Below, in pieces: positions 1-7,659 of a stretch of 30,259 nucleotides of DNA. Positions within the stretch are counted from its first letter, which is position 1; each line of letters begins with the position of its first letter. The translations under genes and the position numbers were made by a program. The stretch spans positions 1-30,259 of the IMG/VR virus record IMGVR_UViG_3300049215_000086. One strand, 5' to 3'. The DNA is from a virus. The notes beneath the pieces were generated by a model that searched no databases, was not told where the DNA came from, and saw only the letters and a list, made by a program, of their open reading frames with translations.

Positions 1-120
1 GTGATGCACGGGTTTAAGCTGCAATCGAACCCTTGGATGGGTCTCGCTGCGACCATTTGTTCATAAGGCTTGTGGGATTCATGCCGAACATCGCGTTCGA
101 AATCGGTAAGGCGGTCTGAA
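1..120. other. left-edge stretch, no confident gene
   Basis: Frame 1 is open from the window edge to a TAA at 64-66, so the last 21 codons of an upstream rightward gene could lie here; the peptide is not recognisable. At 81-119 a 12-codon ATG reading frame encodes MPNIAFEIGKAV. Its IAFEIG codons share the 14-base string GCGTTCGAAATCGG with the start of the membrane-protein gene at 719. No RNA gene or promoter was identified. Confidence 0.3.
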
Positions 121-234
121 ATGCAAACTGTTGCGGAAAAGCCACGGGAAACAGAGTCCCAGTTTCGGACACTCGACAATCCACGAAAATTGGGCCGGTG
201 GTGGCCCAATTTTCATGGACGGGATGGGAGGTAA
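121..234 (+). CDS. possible 37-residue small ORF
   Basis: An ATG at 121 opens a 37-codon frame that stops with TAA at 232-234, six bases before the next ATG (240). A GGTAAGG-like ribosome site lies about 10 bases upstream. The peptide is polar and basic, ends in a Trp-rich stretch (GRWWPNFHGR), and matches nothing I know. Its last third is encoded by the inverted repeat at 180-219, so it may be a leader peptide or simply an accidental frame. Weakly supported. Confidence 0.22.
   Translation: MQTVAEKPRETESQFRTLDNPRKLGRWWPNFHGRDGR
180..219 (+). promoter_or_regulatory. perfect 12-bp hairpin upstream of the 240 gene
   Basis: GAAAATTGGGCC (185-196) and GGCCCAATTTTC (203-214) are exact reverse complements around a 6-base loop, GGTGGT. 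After one mismatch the pairing continues for four more bases on each side (180-183 with 216-219). The structure ends just ahead of the GGGAGG ribosome site of the ATG at 240. There is no U tract after it, so an operator or a translational control hairpin is more likely than an intrinsic terminator. Confidence 0.55.
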
Positions 235-239
235 GAAGC

Positions 240-722
240 ATGGGTTGGAACCCGAAAATGAGCAGCGGCGAAATCGCGAAGACGGCAGCGGAAGCCGTCG
301 AATACGCGAACGTGCTCAACCCCCACTTACCGACGCCCCAGCTCGCCGAAAAAACTGGCGACGGAAGCCGATCGCGCTTTAATCGAGGAACTGAGCCGCA
401 GCTTGCTCGTCGCCTTCTTCGAGCGCTCTTCGAGCGGCTGATCCGCGCGGAACGCAGAAAGTTCGCCCTTCAGCAGCATAAACAGTTCGAATTATTCGAG
501 CATCTGCCGCTGCGCATCGTTGGCTACCGCAATCGCCGGATCGGTCTGCGAGACGCCACGTATCGCGACTTGGAGCGGTATTGTCGGGTGCTGCGCCGTC
601 GCCGGCGCGATCGGGATCGCAATGATGCTCAACTGAAGGAAGCCGAAGCGCTGGCGGAAAAACTGCACGCAGCGTCGAAGGCCCACCGCGGCATCACTGT
701 CGGCGAGCTGCTCGGCTTATGA
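240..722 (+). CDS. hypothetical small basic phage protein, probably two frames merged
   Basis: An open frame of 160 residues starts at ATG 240 behind GGGAGGT and ends at 722, overlapping the next start by four bases (ATGA). The first 40 residues (GEIAKTAAEAVEYANVL...) and the last 95 (LFEHLPLRIVGYRNRRIGL..., a basic heptad-rich stretch) look like real protein. The middle (GDGSRSRFNRGTEPQ) does not. At the A6 run 349-354 a +1 shift would continue as LATEADRALIEELSRSLLV to a TGA at 439-441, overlapping a CTG (438) that could start the second half. I therefore suspect two small coupled genes, about 240-441 and 438-722, fused in frame by an extra A. The function is unknown; the C-terminal half resembles small phage DNA-associated proteins only in charge. 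Confidence 0.55.
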   Translation: MGWNPKMSSGEIAKTAAEAVEYANVLNPHLPTPQLAEKTGDGSRSRFNRGTEPQLARRLLRALFERLIRAERRKFALQQHKQFELFEHLPLRIVGYRNRRIGLRDATYRDLERYCRVLRRRRRDRDRNDAQLKEAEALAEKLHAASKAHRGITVGELLGL

Positions 723-1210
723 TCTCGACCATTGCGTTCGAAATCGGCGGCGTGTTCCTCTTGGCCGCGCTCCTGATTTACGGCACGATGGGCGGATTCC
801 TGCCGCGCGTGTTCCATGCCGGCAAACCCGCGGGCCTCGCCATCTTCGTCCTCGCGATCGCTGGAGCGGTTTACTATTTCAGTCCCGAGATCCTGTCCGC
901 GTGGCGTGATTTCACAGCGTCTTCCCTGCCCTCATCCCCTCCGAAAGCCACGCCTTCACTATCCGACGTTCCGAAGGTCCACCCCATCAAGCCGAGGCCG
1001 GCGCCACAAGCGCGGACGACGGTCGTCGAAGCCCCTCCAGAAGCTCAACCGGTGCCGGCACCAGTTTCGCCTGTGGCGATCGCGCCGGCGCCGGATCCGC
1101 CCGCCCCCCGCGCGGAGGCCTCCGGAGATTCACCGTACGATAGCGGGATCAAGCGGGGAATCAAGCGAGTCGGGCGCTTCCTGCACCTCAGAAAGAAAGA
1201 CGACCGGTAA
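719..1210 (+). CDS. membrane protein with two helices and a Pro-rich tail
   Basis: This 163-residue protein starts with ATG in a 4-base overlap with the preceding stop. Residues about 10-28 (GGVFLLAALLIYGTMGGFL) and 38-54 form two hydrophobic helices. Residues 71-131 are a Pro/Ala-rich extended linker. The last 20 residues are strongly basic (GIKRGIKRVGRFLHLRKK). This suggests a hairpin membrane anchor with a long flexible arm ending in a nucleic-acid or membrane-surface binding tail. No family is recognised; it is not an obvious holin, which would be shorter and lack the arm. It is the last rightward gene and meets the leftward operon tail to tail with a 3-base gap and no clear terminator. 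Confidence 0.75.
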   Translation: MISTIAFEIGGVFLLAALLIYGTMGGFLPRVFHAGKPAGLAIFVLAIAGAVYYFSPEILSAWRDFTASSLPSSPPKATPSLSDVPKVHPIKPRPAPQARTTVVEAPPEAQPVPAPVSPVAIAPAPDPPAPRAEASGDSPYDSGIKRGIKRVGRFLHLRKKDDR

Positions 1211-1213
1211 AGA

Positions 1214-2551
1214 CTACTGCGCGACTGGCTGCGCGGTTGGTTGCGCGGCGCGCTCAAGCTTGCGCAGCTCGAACAGTGTTTCATCGATCGATTGCGCAGA
1301 GATCTGTCCGGTCTGGTTGAGCTTGAGCGATTTGACGATCGCGCTGAGGTGCGCTTTTACAGCTGGAGCGACGTCCGGATCCTGGAGGCCGGCCCTGATA
1401 TCGTCGGCCGCGAGCCCGCTCTGGTTGAGCACATGCGCGAGCGCGGTCGCTTTCTTCGTTCGCGCGGAGGCCTGGAAATCCTTCTGGGTCCAATCGGGCG
1501 CCGCGGTGCCCTGCGACTGCGGCATGACGGGCGGGTTCGCGCTGAGCTGCTCGGCCGGCGACGAGCGCGCGCCTGGCGCGGTCGCGTTCACGTCGATCGG
1601 CCCGTTCATCTCGCCAGGCCAGGAGAAGTCTGCGGGGCGCGGCCGCGGCATCGGGACTTTGCCGGCCATCAGGTCCGGCGATCGCGGCGGTTGCCAGCCT
1701 GGGATGATGCCGCTCGCGTCTGCCGGCGCCGGCGGGATGATTTGGCCGGGGTAGCTCGCGCCAGGCGCGGCGATCTGCCTCGAGGGCGACATCGTGATCG
1801 GCTGTGCCGGCCAGGGTCCTTCCGGATCTCCCAGCGTCATGGCGGGGCCCTGTTCGGCACCCAGCTCGGGCGTAAGCGCTCGGCGGCCGGCTGCGATGCC
1901 GGTCTTCGTGCCCTGGATGAGCTGCTTCAGGCCCTGGACCGCTTTCGGAACGCCGAGGATTACTCCGACCGGGCCCTCGGTGGCGGCTGCGGCGCCCGTG
2001 GCTGTCTTGGTCGCGCCCGCGGCGATGTCCTTGCCGCCGGCTTTCACCGCTTCTTTCGTGAACGTCGCGGCGTCGCTCGCGGCCTGCGGGATCGCTTTGA
2101 TCGCGTCCGGCGCCGCCGCGATCACTTTCGGGGCGGCCTCGACCATCTTCGCGCCGGCTTTTCCGCCGAGCCAGGCGCCGAGGACGTCGCCGGTCATCGC
2201 GCCGTACTGGCCATTGACCCACTCGTCGTTCAGCTGGCGCACGAACGGTCCGGCGACGGGGATAGCGTTTTTGAAATGGTCGATCGCTTCCTCGTGGCGG
2301 CCTTCCGACCAGGCCTTCTTGCCTTGATCGATCTCGTCGGCCGTGTCGCGCAGCATGCCGCTCAAGGTGTCGATCGGGTGCGCGATCGCGTGAAGCGGCG
2401 CGGTGAGGGCACCCCAGGTATGGGACGCCAGGTCGACGAGCTGCTGGCCGGCGCCTGATGTGGGCAGCGGTTCGCTCTTGGTGATCGACAGGCCGGATCC
2501 GGCCTGCGCGGGTAGCGGCTGCGAATCGGTGATGGTGAGCTGGTCGGCCAT
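1214..2551 (-). CDS. putative internal virion / ejection-type protein 3
   Basis: The protein has 445 residues from the ATG at 2551. A longer in-frame start at 2596 would overlap the preceding gene and is less likely. The N-terminus has a short duplicated motif (ITDSQPLP, ITKSEPLP). Residues about 90-230 alternate Ala/Gly-rich amphipathic helices (AIPVAGPFVRQLNDEWVNGQYGAMTG and after), and the middle is Pro-rich. The C-terminus is helical and ends in an AQPTAQPVAQ tandem. It is the last of three consecutive Ala/Gln/Gly-rich genes that close the virion operon, the place where P22 carries its ejection proteins gp7, gp20 and gp16. The role is inferred from position and composition, not from a specific domain. 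Confidence 0.72.
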   Translation of the reverse strand: MADQLTITDSQPLPAQAGSGLSITKSEPLPTSGAGQQLVDLASHTWGALTAPLHAIAHPIDTLSGMLRDTADEIDQGKKAWSEGRHEEAIDHFKNAIPVAGPFVRQLNDEWVNGQYGAMTGDVLGAWLGGKAGAKMVEAAPKVIAAAPDAIKAIPQAASDAATFTKEAVKAGGKDIAAGATKTATGAAAATEGPVGVILGVPKAVQGLKQLIQGTKTGIAAGRRALTPELGAEQGPAMTLGDPEGPWPAQPITMSPSRQIAAPGASYPGQIIPPAPADASGIIPGWQPPRSPDLMAGKVPMPRPRPADFSWPGEMNGPIDVNATAPGARSSPAEQLSANPPVMPQSQGTAAPDWTQKDFQASARTKKATALAHVLNQSGLAADDIRAGLQDPDVAPAVKAHLSAIVKSLKLNQTGQISAQSIDETLFELRKLERAAQPTAQPVAQ

Positions 2552-2556
2552 GGGGT

Positions 2557-4272
2557 TTACTGGCGCGTGATCGTGCCGTCCGGGGCTTTCATCCACTTCG
2601 AGCCATCGCTCAGCGTGTGGATCCCTGGTTTGACCGTTGCGGCGCCCAGGACGCTCTTTACGGCGTCAGGGACGGCGCCTGGGAGCTCGGGGCGTCCGGT
2701 CGGGAGTCCGCGTGCCTGGCGCGGCCGCATCTGGCCTCCGAACCGCTGCTGGTCGGCAGTGTCGAGCGAGCGCAGTGCGCCATCCTGGACGGCGGCCATC
2801 GCGCCGGCGAGCGTCGCGGAATCCATCTTGGGTGAGGCGCTCGACTGCTCGAGCTGCTGCACCAGCTGCTGCGGTAGGCGGCCGCCCAGGAGGGACTTCC
2901 CTTCCTGGAAGACCAAATAGCGCATGTTCGTGCGGATCCGCTGCGCGGCCGCTTCTTCCTCGGGGCTGAGGCCGACAGCGGTGCCGGCAGCCTGCTCTGC
3001 GTTTCCGAGGCGGCCCAGGATCGGGCCGATACGGGCTTGGACGCCGGGCAGCTGCAGGTCCTGCTGGATCTGCTGGACGGCGGTGAGGGCGTTGCGCGCG
3101 GCGCGCTCCTGGTTCTGTGCGTCGCCGGCGAGGGGTTTCGGGTAGGGCAGCCCGGTGCTCTTGGTGAACTGCGACATGACGGCAGTCCGCAGCGGTGCCG
3201 GCACTTCGTTCGTCGCGTCCGGATTCTGCGCGATCGTCGCGGCCCACCCTTTGACCGCGTCGCCGCCATATTCCATGGTGAATTTCTGAGCGTCCGTCCT
3301 CGCTCTGAGGGCGCTGGCGGCTGCCTCGGTCGCCTGGCTCCGTTCGCTCGCGACGTTGTGTCGGTTCGTCTCCTTCGCGGTGGCTGCGGCTTGCGCGGCC
3401 TGGACCGCTTCCTGCGGCGTCAGGAGGGCTTTATCGATCTCTGTCGGGTCGGCGGGCATCTGGCGCGGGAACGCCATCGTGACGCCATGGGGCAGCGAGA
3501 ACAGCGCTTGCTGGTAGGCGTCGGGGTCTTTCGCGGCGATCGCCTGCTTCAGTGCCGGCGCGACGGAGACGCGTTGCGCCTGGATCTGCGCGTATTGCTG
3601 CGCGGGCAGGCCTGCTTCGTACTTCAGGCGCTCGGTTTCGGCGTTCTTAGTTTCGGCGGCCGCCTTTGTCGTCGCGGCTTGCGCGTTCTGGCGTTCGACT
3701 GCTTCCTTCGCGAGATTTCCGCCATAGTCGAGCGTGGCTTTGAACGCGCTCAGGGTGCGGTCGTCGGTCGAGCCGAAGGTCTGCTGTGCGGTCTTCAGCT
3801 CATCGGGCGGCAAATATTGAGCAGCTTTTTGCCAGAATCCTGGCATCGCTGCGTCGCGTTCTTCGGGCGGAAGGTCCGAGATCCCGTCGACCATGCGGCT
3901 GAGCGCTTGGTGGTGCGCGGTCGCGAGCTCGTTTCGAGTCTTCTCGTTTCCGAGGAGGCTCGTTACCATCGTCTCGTGCGCGGCCTGCGCGGCCTGTACT
4001 GCTGGCAGACGCGCGCCGTACTGGATCGCGAGCTGCGGCAGCTTGTCGAAATCGCCACCGCTGTCGACGAAGGCTTTCTGCAGCGCTTGCTGGTCCTGAA
4101 ATGCGGCCTGGCGCTCCTGGGCTTGCGCCTGGAGCGTCTGCGCTTGCGCCATGCGCTCCTGCTGCTGGGCGGCGATCTCGCCCATCTGGATCCGGCGTTG
4201 CGCGGCGAGCGTCGGGTCAATCTGCACCGGACGCGGTCCGGCAGCGATGAGTGCGTCGACTGAAGATCCCAT
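2557..4272 (-). CDS. putative DNA ejection / internal virion protein 2
   Basis: This 571-residue protein starts directly after the previous stop (TAAATG). Residues about 22-70 are Gln/Ala-rich coiled coil. A globular helical part follows (about 80-200, with PPEERDAAMPGFWQKAAQYLP). Another coiled-coil stretch rich in Ala and Glu spans about 190-345, then come mixed helices (GPILGRLGNAEQAAG). The protein ends in a short DGSKWMKAPDGTITR motif. This layout is common in podoviral internal proteins that travel with the DNA. The position between two other low-complexity virion genes agrees. There is no enzymatic motif. A tail or baseplate role cannot be excluded. Confidence 0.75.
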   Translation of the reverse strand: MGSSVDALIAAGPRPVQIDPTLAAQRRIQMGEIAAQQQERMAQAQTLQAQAQERQAAFQDQQALQKAFVDSGGDFDKLPQLAIQYGARLPAVQAAQAAHETMVTSLLGNEKTRNELATAHHQALSRMVDGISDLPPEERDAAMPGFWQKAAQYLPPDELKTAQQTFGSTDDRTLSAFKATLDYGGNLAKEAVERQNAQAATTKAAAETKNAETERLKYEAGLPAQQYAQIQAQRVSVAPALKQAIAAKDPDAYQQALFSLPHGVTMAFPRQMPADPTEIDKALLTPQEAVQAAQAAATAKETNRHNVASERSQATEAAASALRARTDAQKFTMEYGGDAVKGWAATIAQNPDATNEVPAPLRTAVMSQFTKSTGLPYPKPLAGDAQNQERAARNALTAVQQIQQDLQLPGVQARIGPILGRLGNAEQAAGTAVGLSPEEEAAAQRIRTNMRYLVFQEGKSLLGGRLPQQLVQQLEQSSASPKMDSATLAGAMAAVQDGALRSLDTADQQRFGGQMRPRQARGLPTGRPELPGAVPDAVKSVLGAATVKPGIHTLSDGSKWMKAPDGTITRQ

Positions 4273-5430
4273 TTATGCTGGTCCGTAATTGATCGCGCCC
4301 CACGTCTGCGGGGGCACGGCTGGTCCGGACGCTCCTGGAGTTTCCCACCAAGGAGCGCCGCCACCTCCGCCGTACGGGTTCACCCCGCCGGCGCCGTAGT
4401 TGTAGCCGCCATACGTCGGCGGAAGGCCTGCCATCGCAGCGCTGCCGATTCCGCTGAACGCGTTGCTCCACGCGTTTGCCTGGCCCATCTGGCCTGCTGC
4501 GGTCCCCTGCGCGCCTTGCATGAACATCTGGCTGGCTGCCTCGGTGCCGGCGAGATTCTGGTTGCCGGCTGTGACTGCGCCCTGCAGCCCAAAGCCTGCC
4601 TCTCCGGAGAGGAGGTTCGCTTCGGTGCCGGCGCCCTGCATGCCGAGGTTCGCGCCGTATTCGGCGGTCCCGACGCCGACGTTCCCGGCATACTGCGCGG
4701 CGCCCATCGTGTTCGAGTTGTAGATGTTCCCGAAATTCTGCGCAGCCTGGTCGGCCATTCCGGACGCGCTCAGGCCCTGCTGCGCGAGCGAAAGGTTCGC
4801 GTTCAGGTTCGTGTTGTAGCCCTGCAGCGCATTGTTGAACGCGTTCTGGTAGTACGTCGACGCGACGCCCTGTCCATACTGTGTGAGGGCTTTGAGCGCT
4901 CCACCGGTCGCGCCGCCTCCGGTCGCGCCGAGCTGCTGCTCGACGCCCTGCAGACCCTGCTGCAGCTGGAATTGATAACCAGGTGTCGCTTCGGCCTCGG
5001 CAGCGGTCGGGGCATGAAATCCCTGCGCGGCGAGCGCTGCGGCGCCCGCGGTGCCCTGCGCGCCACTCTGCAGGTACGGGCTCAGATTCTCGAGCTGGCC
5101 GCCGAGGAGGTTGCCGGCGACCTGGTTCGACTGGTCGCGCGCGCCATACATCTGGGCGATCGCCTGCTGGCCGGCGCCGAATACTCCCTGCTGGCCCTGC
5201 TGCGTCGCGCCCTGGATGCCCTGGATCGCCTGGCCATATAGGCCGAGGCCCTGTTGTGTCGCCTGGTTGGTGGCGCCGGCGGCTTGATTGCCGGCGGTGC
5301 CGATCGCCTGCGCGCCCGCGGTGCCCGCTGCGCCTATCGTCCGGCCGGCGCTGCGCGCGGAGCCGCCGCCGAAAATTCCGCCCAAGAGGGACCCAACCCC
5401 AGAGATGATGGGAGCCAGAAACGCTGCCAA
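4273..5430 (-). CDS. DNA transfer / ejection protein 1
   Basis: The 385-residue protein has a TTG start at 5430, chosen because AAGGA lies eight bases upstream and no ATG fits. The N-terminus is hydrophobic and Gly-rich (APIISGVGSLLGGIFGGGS), as in proteins that insert into host envelopes. Residues about 145-230 hold the pattern GYQFQLQQGLQGVEQQL ... YGQGVASTYYQNAFNNALQGYN, which I recognise from podoviral DNA transfer proteins. The C-terminal third is Gly/Tyr-rich. Composition (Ala, Gly, Gln, Asn, almost no charge) differs sharply from the surrounding genes. It probably enters the cell with the genome during injection. Confidence 0.78.
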   Translation of the reverse strand: MAAFLAPIISGVGSLLGGIFGGGSARSAGRTIGAAGTAGAQAIGTAGNQAAGATNQATQQGLGLYGQAIQGIQGATQQGQQGVFGAGQQAIAQMYGARDQSNQVAGNLLGGQLENLSPYLQSGAQGTAGAAALAAQGFHAPTAAEAEATPGYQFQLQQGLQGVEQQLGATGGGATGGALKALTQYGQGVASTYYQNAFNNALQGYNTNLNANLSLAQQGLSASGMADQAAQNFGNIYNSNTMGAAQYAGNVGVGTAEYGANLGMQGAGTEANLLSGEAGFGLQGAVTAGNQNLAGTEAASQMFMQGAQGTAAGQMGQANAWSNAFSGIGSAAMAGLPPTYGGYNYGAGGVNPYGGGGGAPWWETPGASGPAVPPQTWGAINYGPA

Positions 5431-5509
5431 GTTATTTTTCCTTGTGGCAGCGCTTTCTGAGGGAGAACGCAGGAACCGAGACCGCTGTCTAGATAGTCGT
5501 CACGAGCGC

Positions 5510-6511
5510 TTAATGCCCCCCGCGTCGGGCGCGGATGTATTCGGGTAAGAAGGGCACCCGGGCGACGTACGGCGTCGCGAGCTCGATCACGAGCTGCGAA
5601 ACGCGGATGTTGGCCGTCTGCGGCAGCTTGGCCCACTCGATCGGCATCTGTGAAACGCGGACGTCGGCCGTCTCGGGCAGCTTCGCGATTTCGATCGGCA
5701 TCTGCGAGACGCGCACGTTCGGGTTGCCGGGGTTCGGCGGGATCCCGCCGGCGAATCCGGCGTCTATCTCGTACGCGCTCAGGTTGTACGCGGTCGATCC
5801 CAGATTGTTGTACTGCACGGAGCTGATGGCTGGCGAGCCGAAGGCCGTCTCCGTCAGGTAGACGCCGCTCATGTTCAGCGGAAGGCCCGAGCCGGCTTGG
5901 TAGGTTCCACCGTTCGCGCTGTCGCAGACCTTGATTCCGTCGACGTAGAGCTGCGCGGTGACTTGGGCAAAATGGTTGCCGCCGTACGGGATCCACGCGG
6001 CGCTCACGTCGAGCTCGAGGTAATACCACGTGTTCTGCTGAAAGCCGTTTCGGCGTCCGCTGGTCGAGGCGCCCGAGTTGTCCATCAGGAGGCGCGGGAT
6101 CCCTGCGCCAGGTCCGGTTCGAAGAGAAAACGTGTAATCGTCCTCGAGCCACAGCTCCATCAGGTCCAGACAATATTCGTTGTTGAAGTTCAGCGTCTGG
6201 CCAGGCTGTCCATTTCCCAGGACCCAGACGTTGAGGATCGGGACCACCGGCGTGTTGTTATGCGTGAGGAGCCGGTAAGCGCTGAAGATCGAGCAGGAGT
6301 TTGCGGGGCCGAAGGTCGGCGTGCACAGGTTGCAGCCGTTCGAATAGTAGTACTGGTGGGGCGCGGACGGCCAGACTCCACCCGAAAGAGCGAACGGACA
6401 AGGCGTCGCGTACGGATAGCAAACGCCCGGGCCGAACTGCGAAAACCAGCCGGGTGGCGTCGCCGGCACGCCCGTCGTCATCGTGTCGAACGGATCCGTG
6501 ACCAGGCTCAT
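5510..6511 (-). CDS. virion protein with lectin-like domain and RVSQMPIE repeats
   Basis: The 333-residue protein overlaps the upstream gene by four bases (ATGA). Residues about 60-250 form a beta-rich region with the habit of concanavalin/LamG-type domains (NNEYCLDLMELWLEDD, NTWYYLELDVSAAW, VTAQLYVDGIKVCDS). It is followed by three tandem 17-18-residue repeats (266-318) beginning VRVSQMPIE, and a basic tail. Similar RVSQ repeats are known to me from phage tail proteins. The N-terminus is rich in Cys, Pro and aromatic residues. It is a likely tail or receptor-facing protein and a structural relative of the neighbour encoded at 6508-7650. No signal peptide is seen. Confidence 0.78.
   Translation of the reverse strand: MSLVTDPFDTMTTGVPATPPGWFSQFGPGVCYPYATPCPFALSGGVWPSAPHQYYYSNGCNLCTPTFGPANSCSIFSAYRLLTHNNTPVVPILNVWVLGNGQPGQTLNFNNEYCLDLMELWLEDDYTFSLRTGPGAGIPRLLMDNSGASTSGRRNGFQQNTWYYLELDVSAAWIPYGGNHFAQVTAQLYVDGIKVCDSANGGTYQAGSGLPLNMSGVYLTETAFGSPAISSVQYNNLGSTAYNLSAYEIDAGFAGGIPPNPGNPNVRVSQMPIEIAKLPETADVRVSQMPIEWAKLPQTANIRVSQLVIELATPYVARVPFLPEYIRARRGGH
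5558..5716 (-). repeat. three tandem 51-54 bp coding repeats
   Basis: These encode the units VRVSQMPIEIAKLPETAD, VRVSQMPIEWAKLPQTAN and IRVSQLVIELATPYVAR at the C-terminal end of the lectin-like protein. Repeat 1 is at 5663-5716, repeat 2 at 5609-5662 and repeat 3 at 5558-5608. The first two are nearly identical at protein level and the third has diverged. Confidence 0.85.
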
Positions 6512-7650
6512 GCGATGAGCTTCACACCAAACTTGGTTGCGTTGAAGTCAGCGACGGTCCAGGCGACGTACGTTCCGCCGCCGCCGCCCGACGTCTGGCT
6601 CGGATCGTGGTCCCAGGTGAAATCAAAGTAAGTGTACGTGTCGGACGGATAGAAGGTCGGAGCGGTGTCGCTCGGCACCGCGTTCCAGATCTGGTCGTCG
6701 ACGACGAACGTGAATTCGCGCGTTCCCTCGTCGTCTTTCCGCGCGAAGGCGAGAAGGTGGACAGCGATGATCTGCCCGGTGAATGCGGCGAGGGGCTGAA
6801 AAAGAAACGAGTCGATCTGGTTGACCACGGTCGGTGGCGTGCCGGTCGGGGCCATGTAGATATAGCTCGAGTCGTCGTCTGGTGGCGTCTCGTTGATTTG
6901 CTTGTATTGCGGGCTTCCGGTCGCGTTCCATTGGATGGTCTGGTCGCTGTCTGGAAAGATCGCTTCGATCGCGGTGTCGCCGGGATAGCTGTTATAGAGG
7001 CCAGTGCCGTCGTTCCGGATGAAGATGTAGTCGCAGCCCCAGCTGCCGAAGTTCCCGTTGGATCCGCCGAACGTGTGAGAATTCACGGTCGCGGTCTGCA
7101 GGAGAAGGTTGGTCACTGGCACGCCGGTGTCGCCGTTCGTCGACGCGGTGAACATCAGTTGCGTGTTGATCCGAAGGCCGAACCCCGTCACGAAACAGTT
7201 GCCGGCGTTGCTCAGCGCGATCGCGCACTCGATCCAGTACCAGACCAGCGGGTTGATCTTGATCGGGGTAGTGAAGAGTGCCGGGTTTCCTGTGTTGCAG
7301 ATGTTGCCGGATCCGTCCTTCATAATCGCCCAGGCGCCTCCGTCCCACTGGACGACGGAGACGGTGGCGTCGGGCTCGATCCGTACGGCGACGAGGGCTT
7401 GGCCGGCGTGGGCGCCCACGTAAATGAAATTGTTGACCGAGGTCTGCGAAACCTGCGCGCGATAGCGCCAGCCCCAGACCCACGCGCTCTGGTGGCTGCG
7501 GACGATCGTCACGTCGGCGAGATATTGAATGCAGGGGTTCCCTCGCGGGCCGCCCGTAGGGACGATGGACGGGCTCGGGGAGAAGGTCCATTTTAATGGG
7601 AGCGTGTTGACGTCGTAGTGCGCGACGCTGTCCATCCAGTCGACTGCCAT
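6508..7650 (-). CDS. virion protein, concanavalin/LamG-like beta-sandwich
   Basis: This 380-residue protein starts at an ATG five bases after AAGGAG. Residues about 50-215 have the alternating pattern of a jelly-roll lectin: SAWVWGWRYRAQ, NNFIYVGAHAGQALVAVRIEPDATVSV (split by turns), and KINPLVWYWIECAIAL, which is the usual 'requires width of strand' signature around the concave face. The second half holds a DUTF-free beta-rich region ending in a Gly-rich hinge (SGGGGGTYVAW). It precedes a second lectin-like gene with a 4-base overlap. Probably a tail accessory or glycan-binding protein; the exact family was not identified. Confidence 0.76.
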   Translation of the reverse strand: MAVDWMDSVAHYDVNTLPLKWTFSPSPSIVPTGGPRGNPCIQYLADVTIVRSHQSAWVWGWRYRAQVSQTSVNNFIYVGAHAGQALVAVRIEPDATVSVVQWDGGAWAIMKDGSGNICNTGNPALFTTPIKINPLVWYWIECAIALSNAGNCFVTGFGLRINTQLMFTASTNGDTGVPVTNLLLQTATVNSHTFGGSNGNFGSWGCDYIFIRNDGTGLYNSYPGDTAIEAIFPDSDQTIQWNATGSPQYKQINETPPDDDSSYIYMAPTGTPPTVVNQIDSFLFQPLAAFTGQIIAVHLLAFARKDDEGTREFTFVVDDQIWNAVPSDTAPTFYPSDTYTYFDFTWDHDPSQTSGGGGGTYVAWTVADFNATKFGVKLIA

Positions 7651-7659
7651 GCGTTCTCC

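Noticed and set aside
1-60. GGGTTCGATTGC on the minus strand, like a tRNA T-loop
   Set aside because: The flanking bases do not form a T-stem or an acceptor stem, and there is no CCA or anticodon arm.
3037-4263. 408-codon + strand frame, and similar long + frames at 1241, 4516, 6607, 10164, 11802 and 25978
   Set aside because: All are mirror frames of well-supported minus-strand genes. They are rich in Arg, Gly and Val with no domains.
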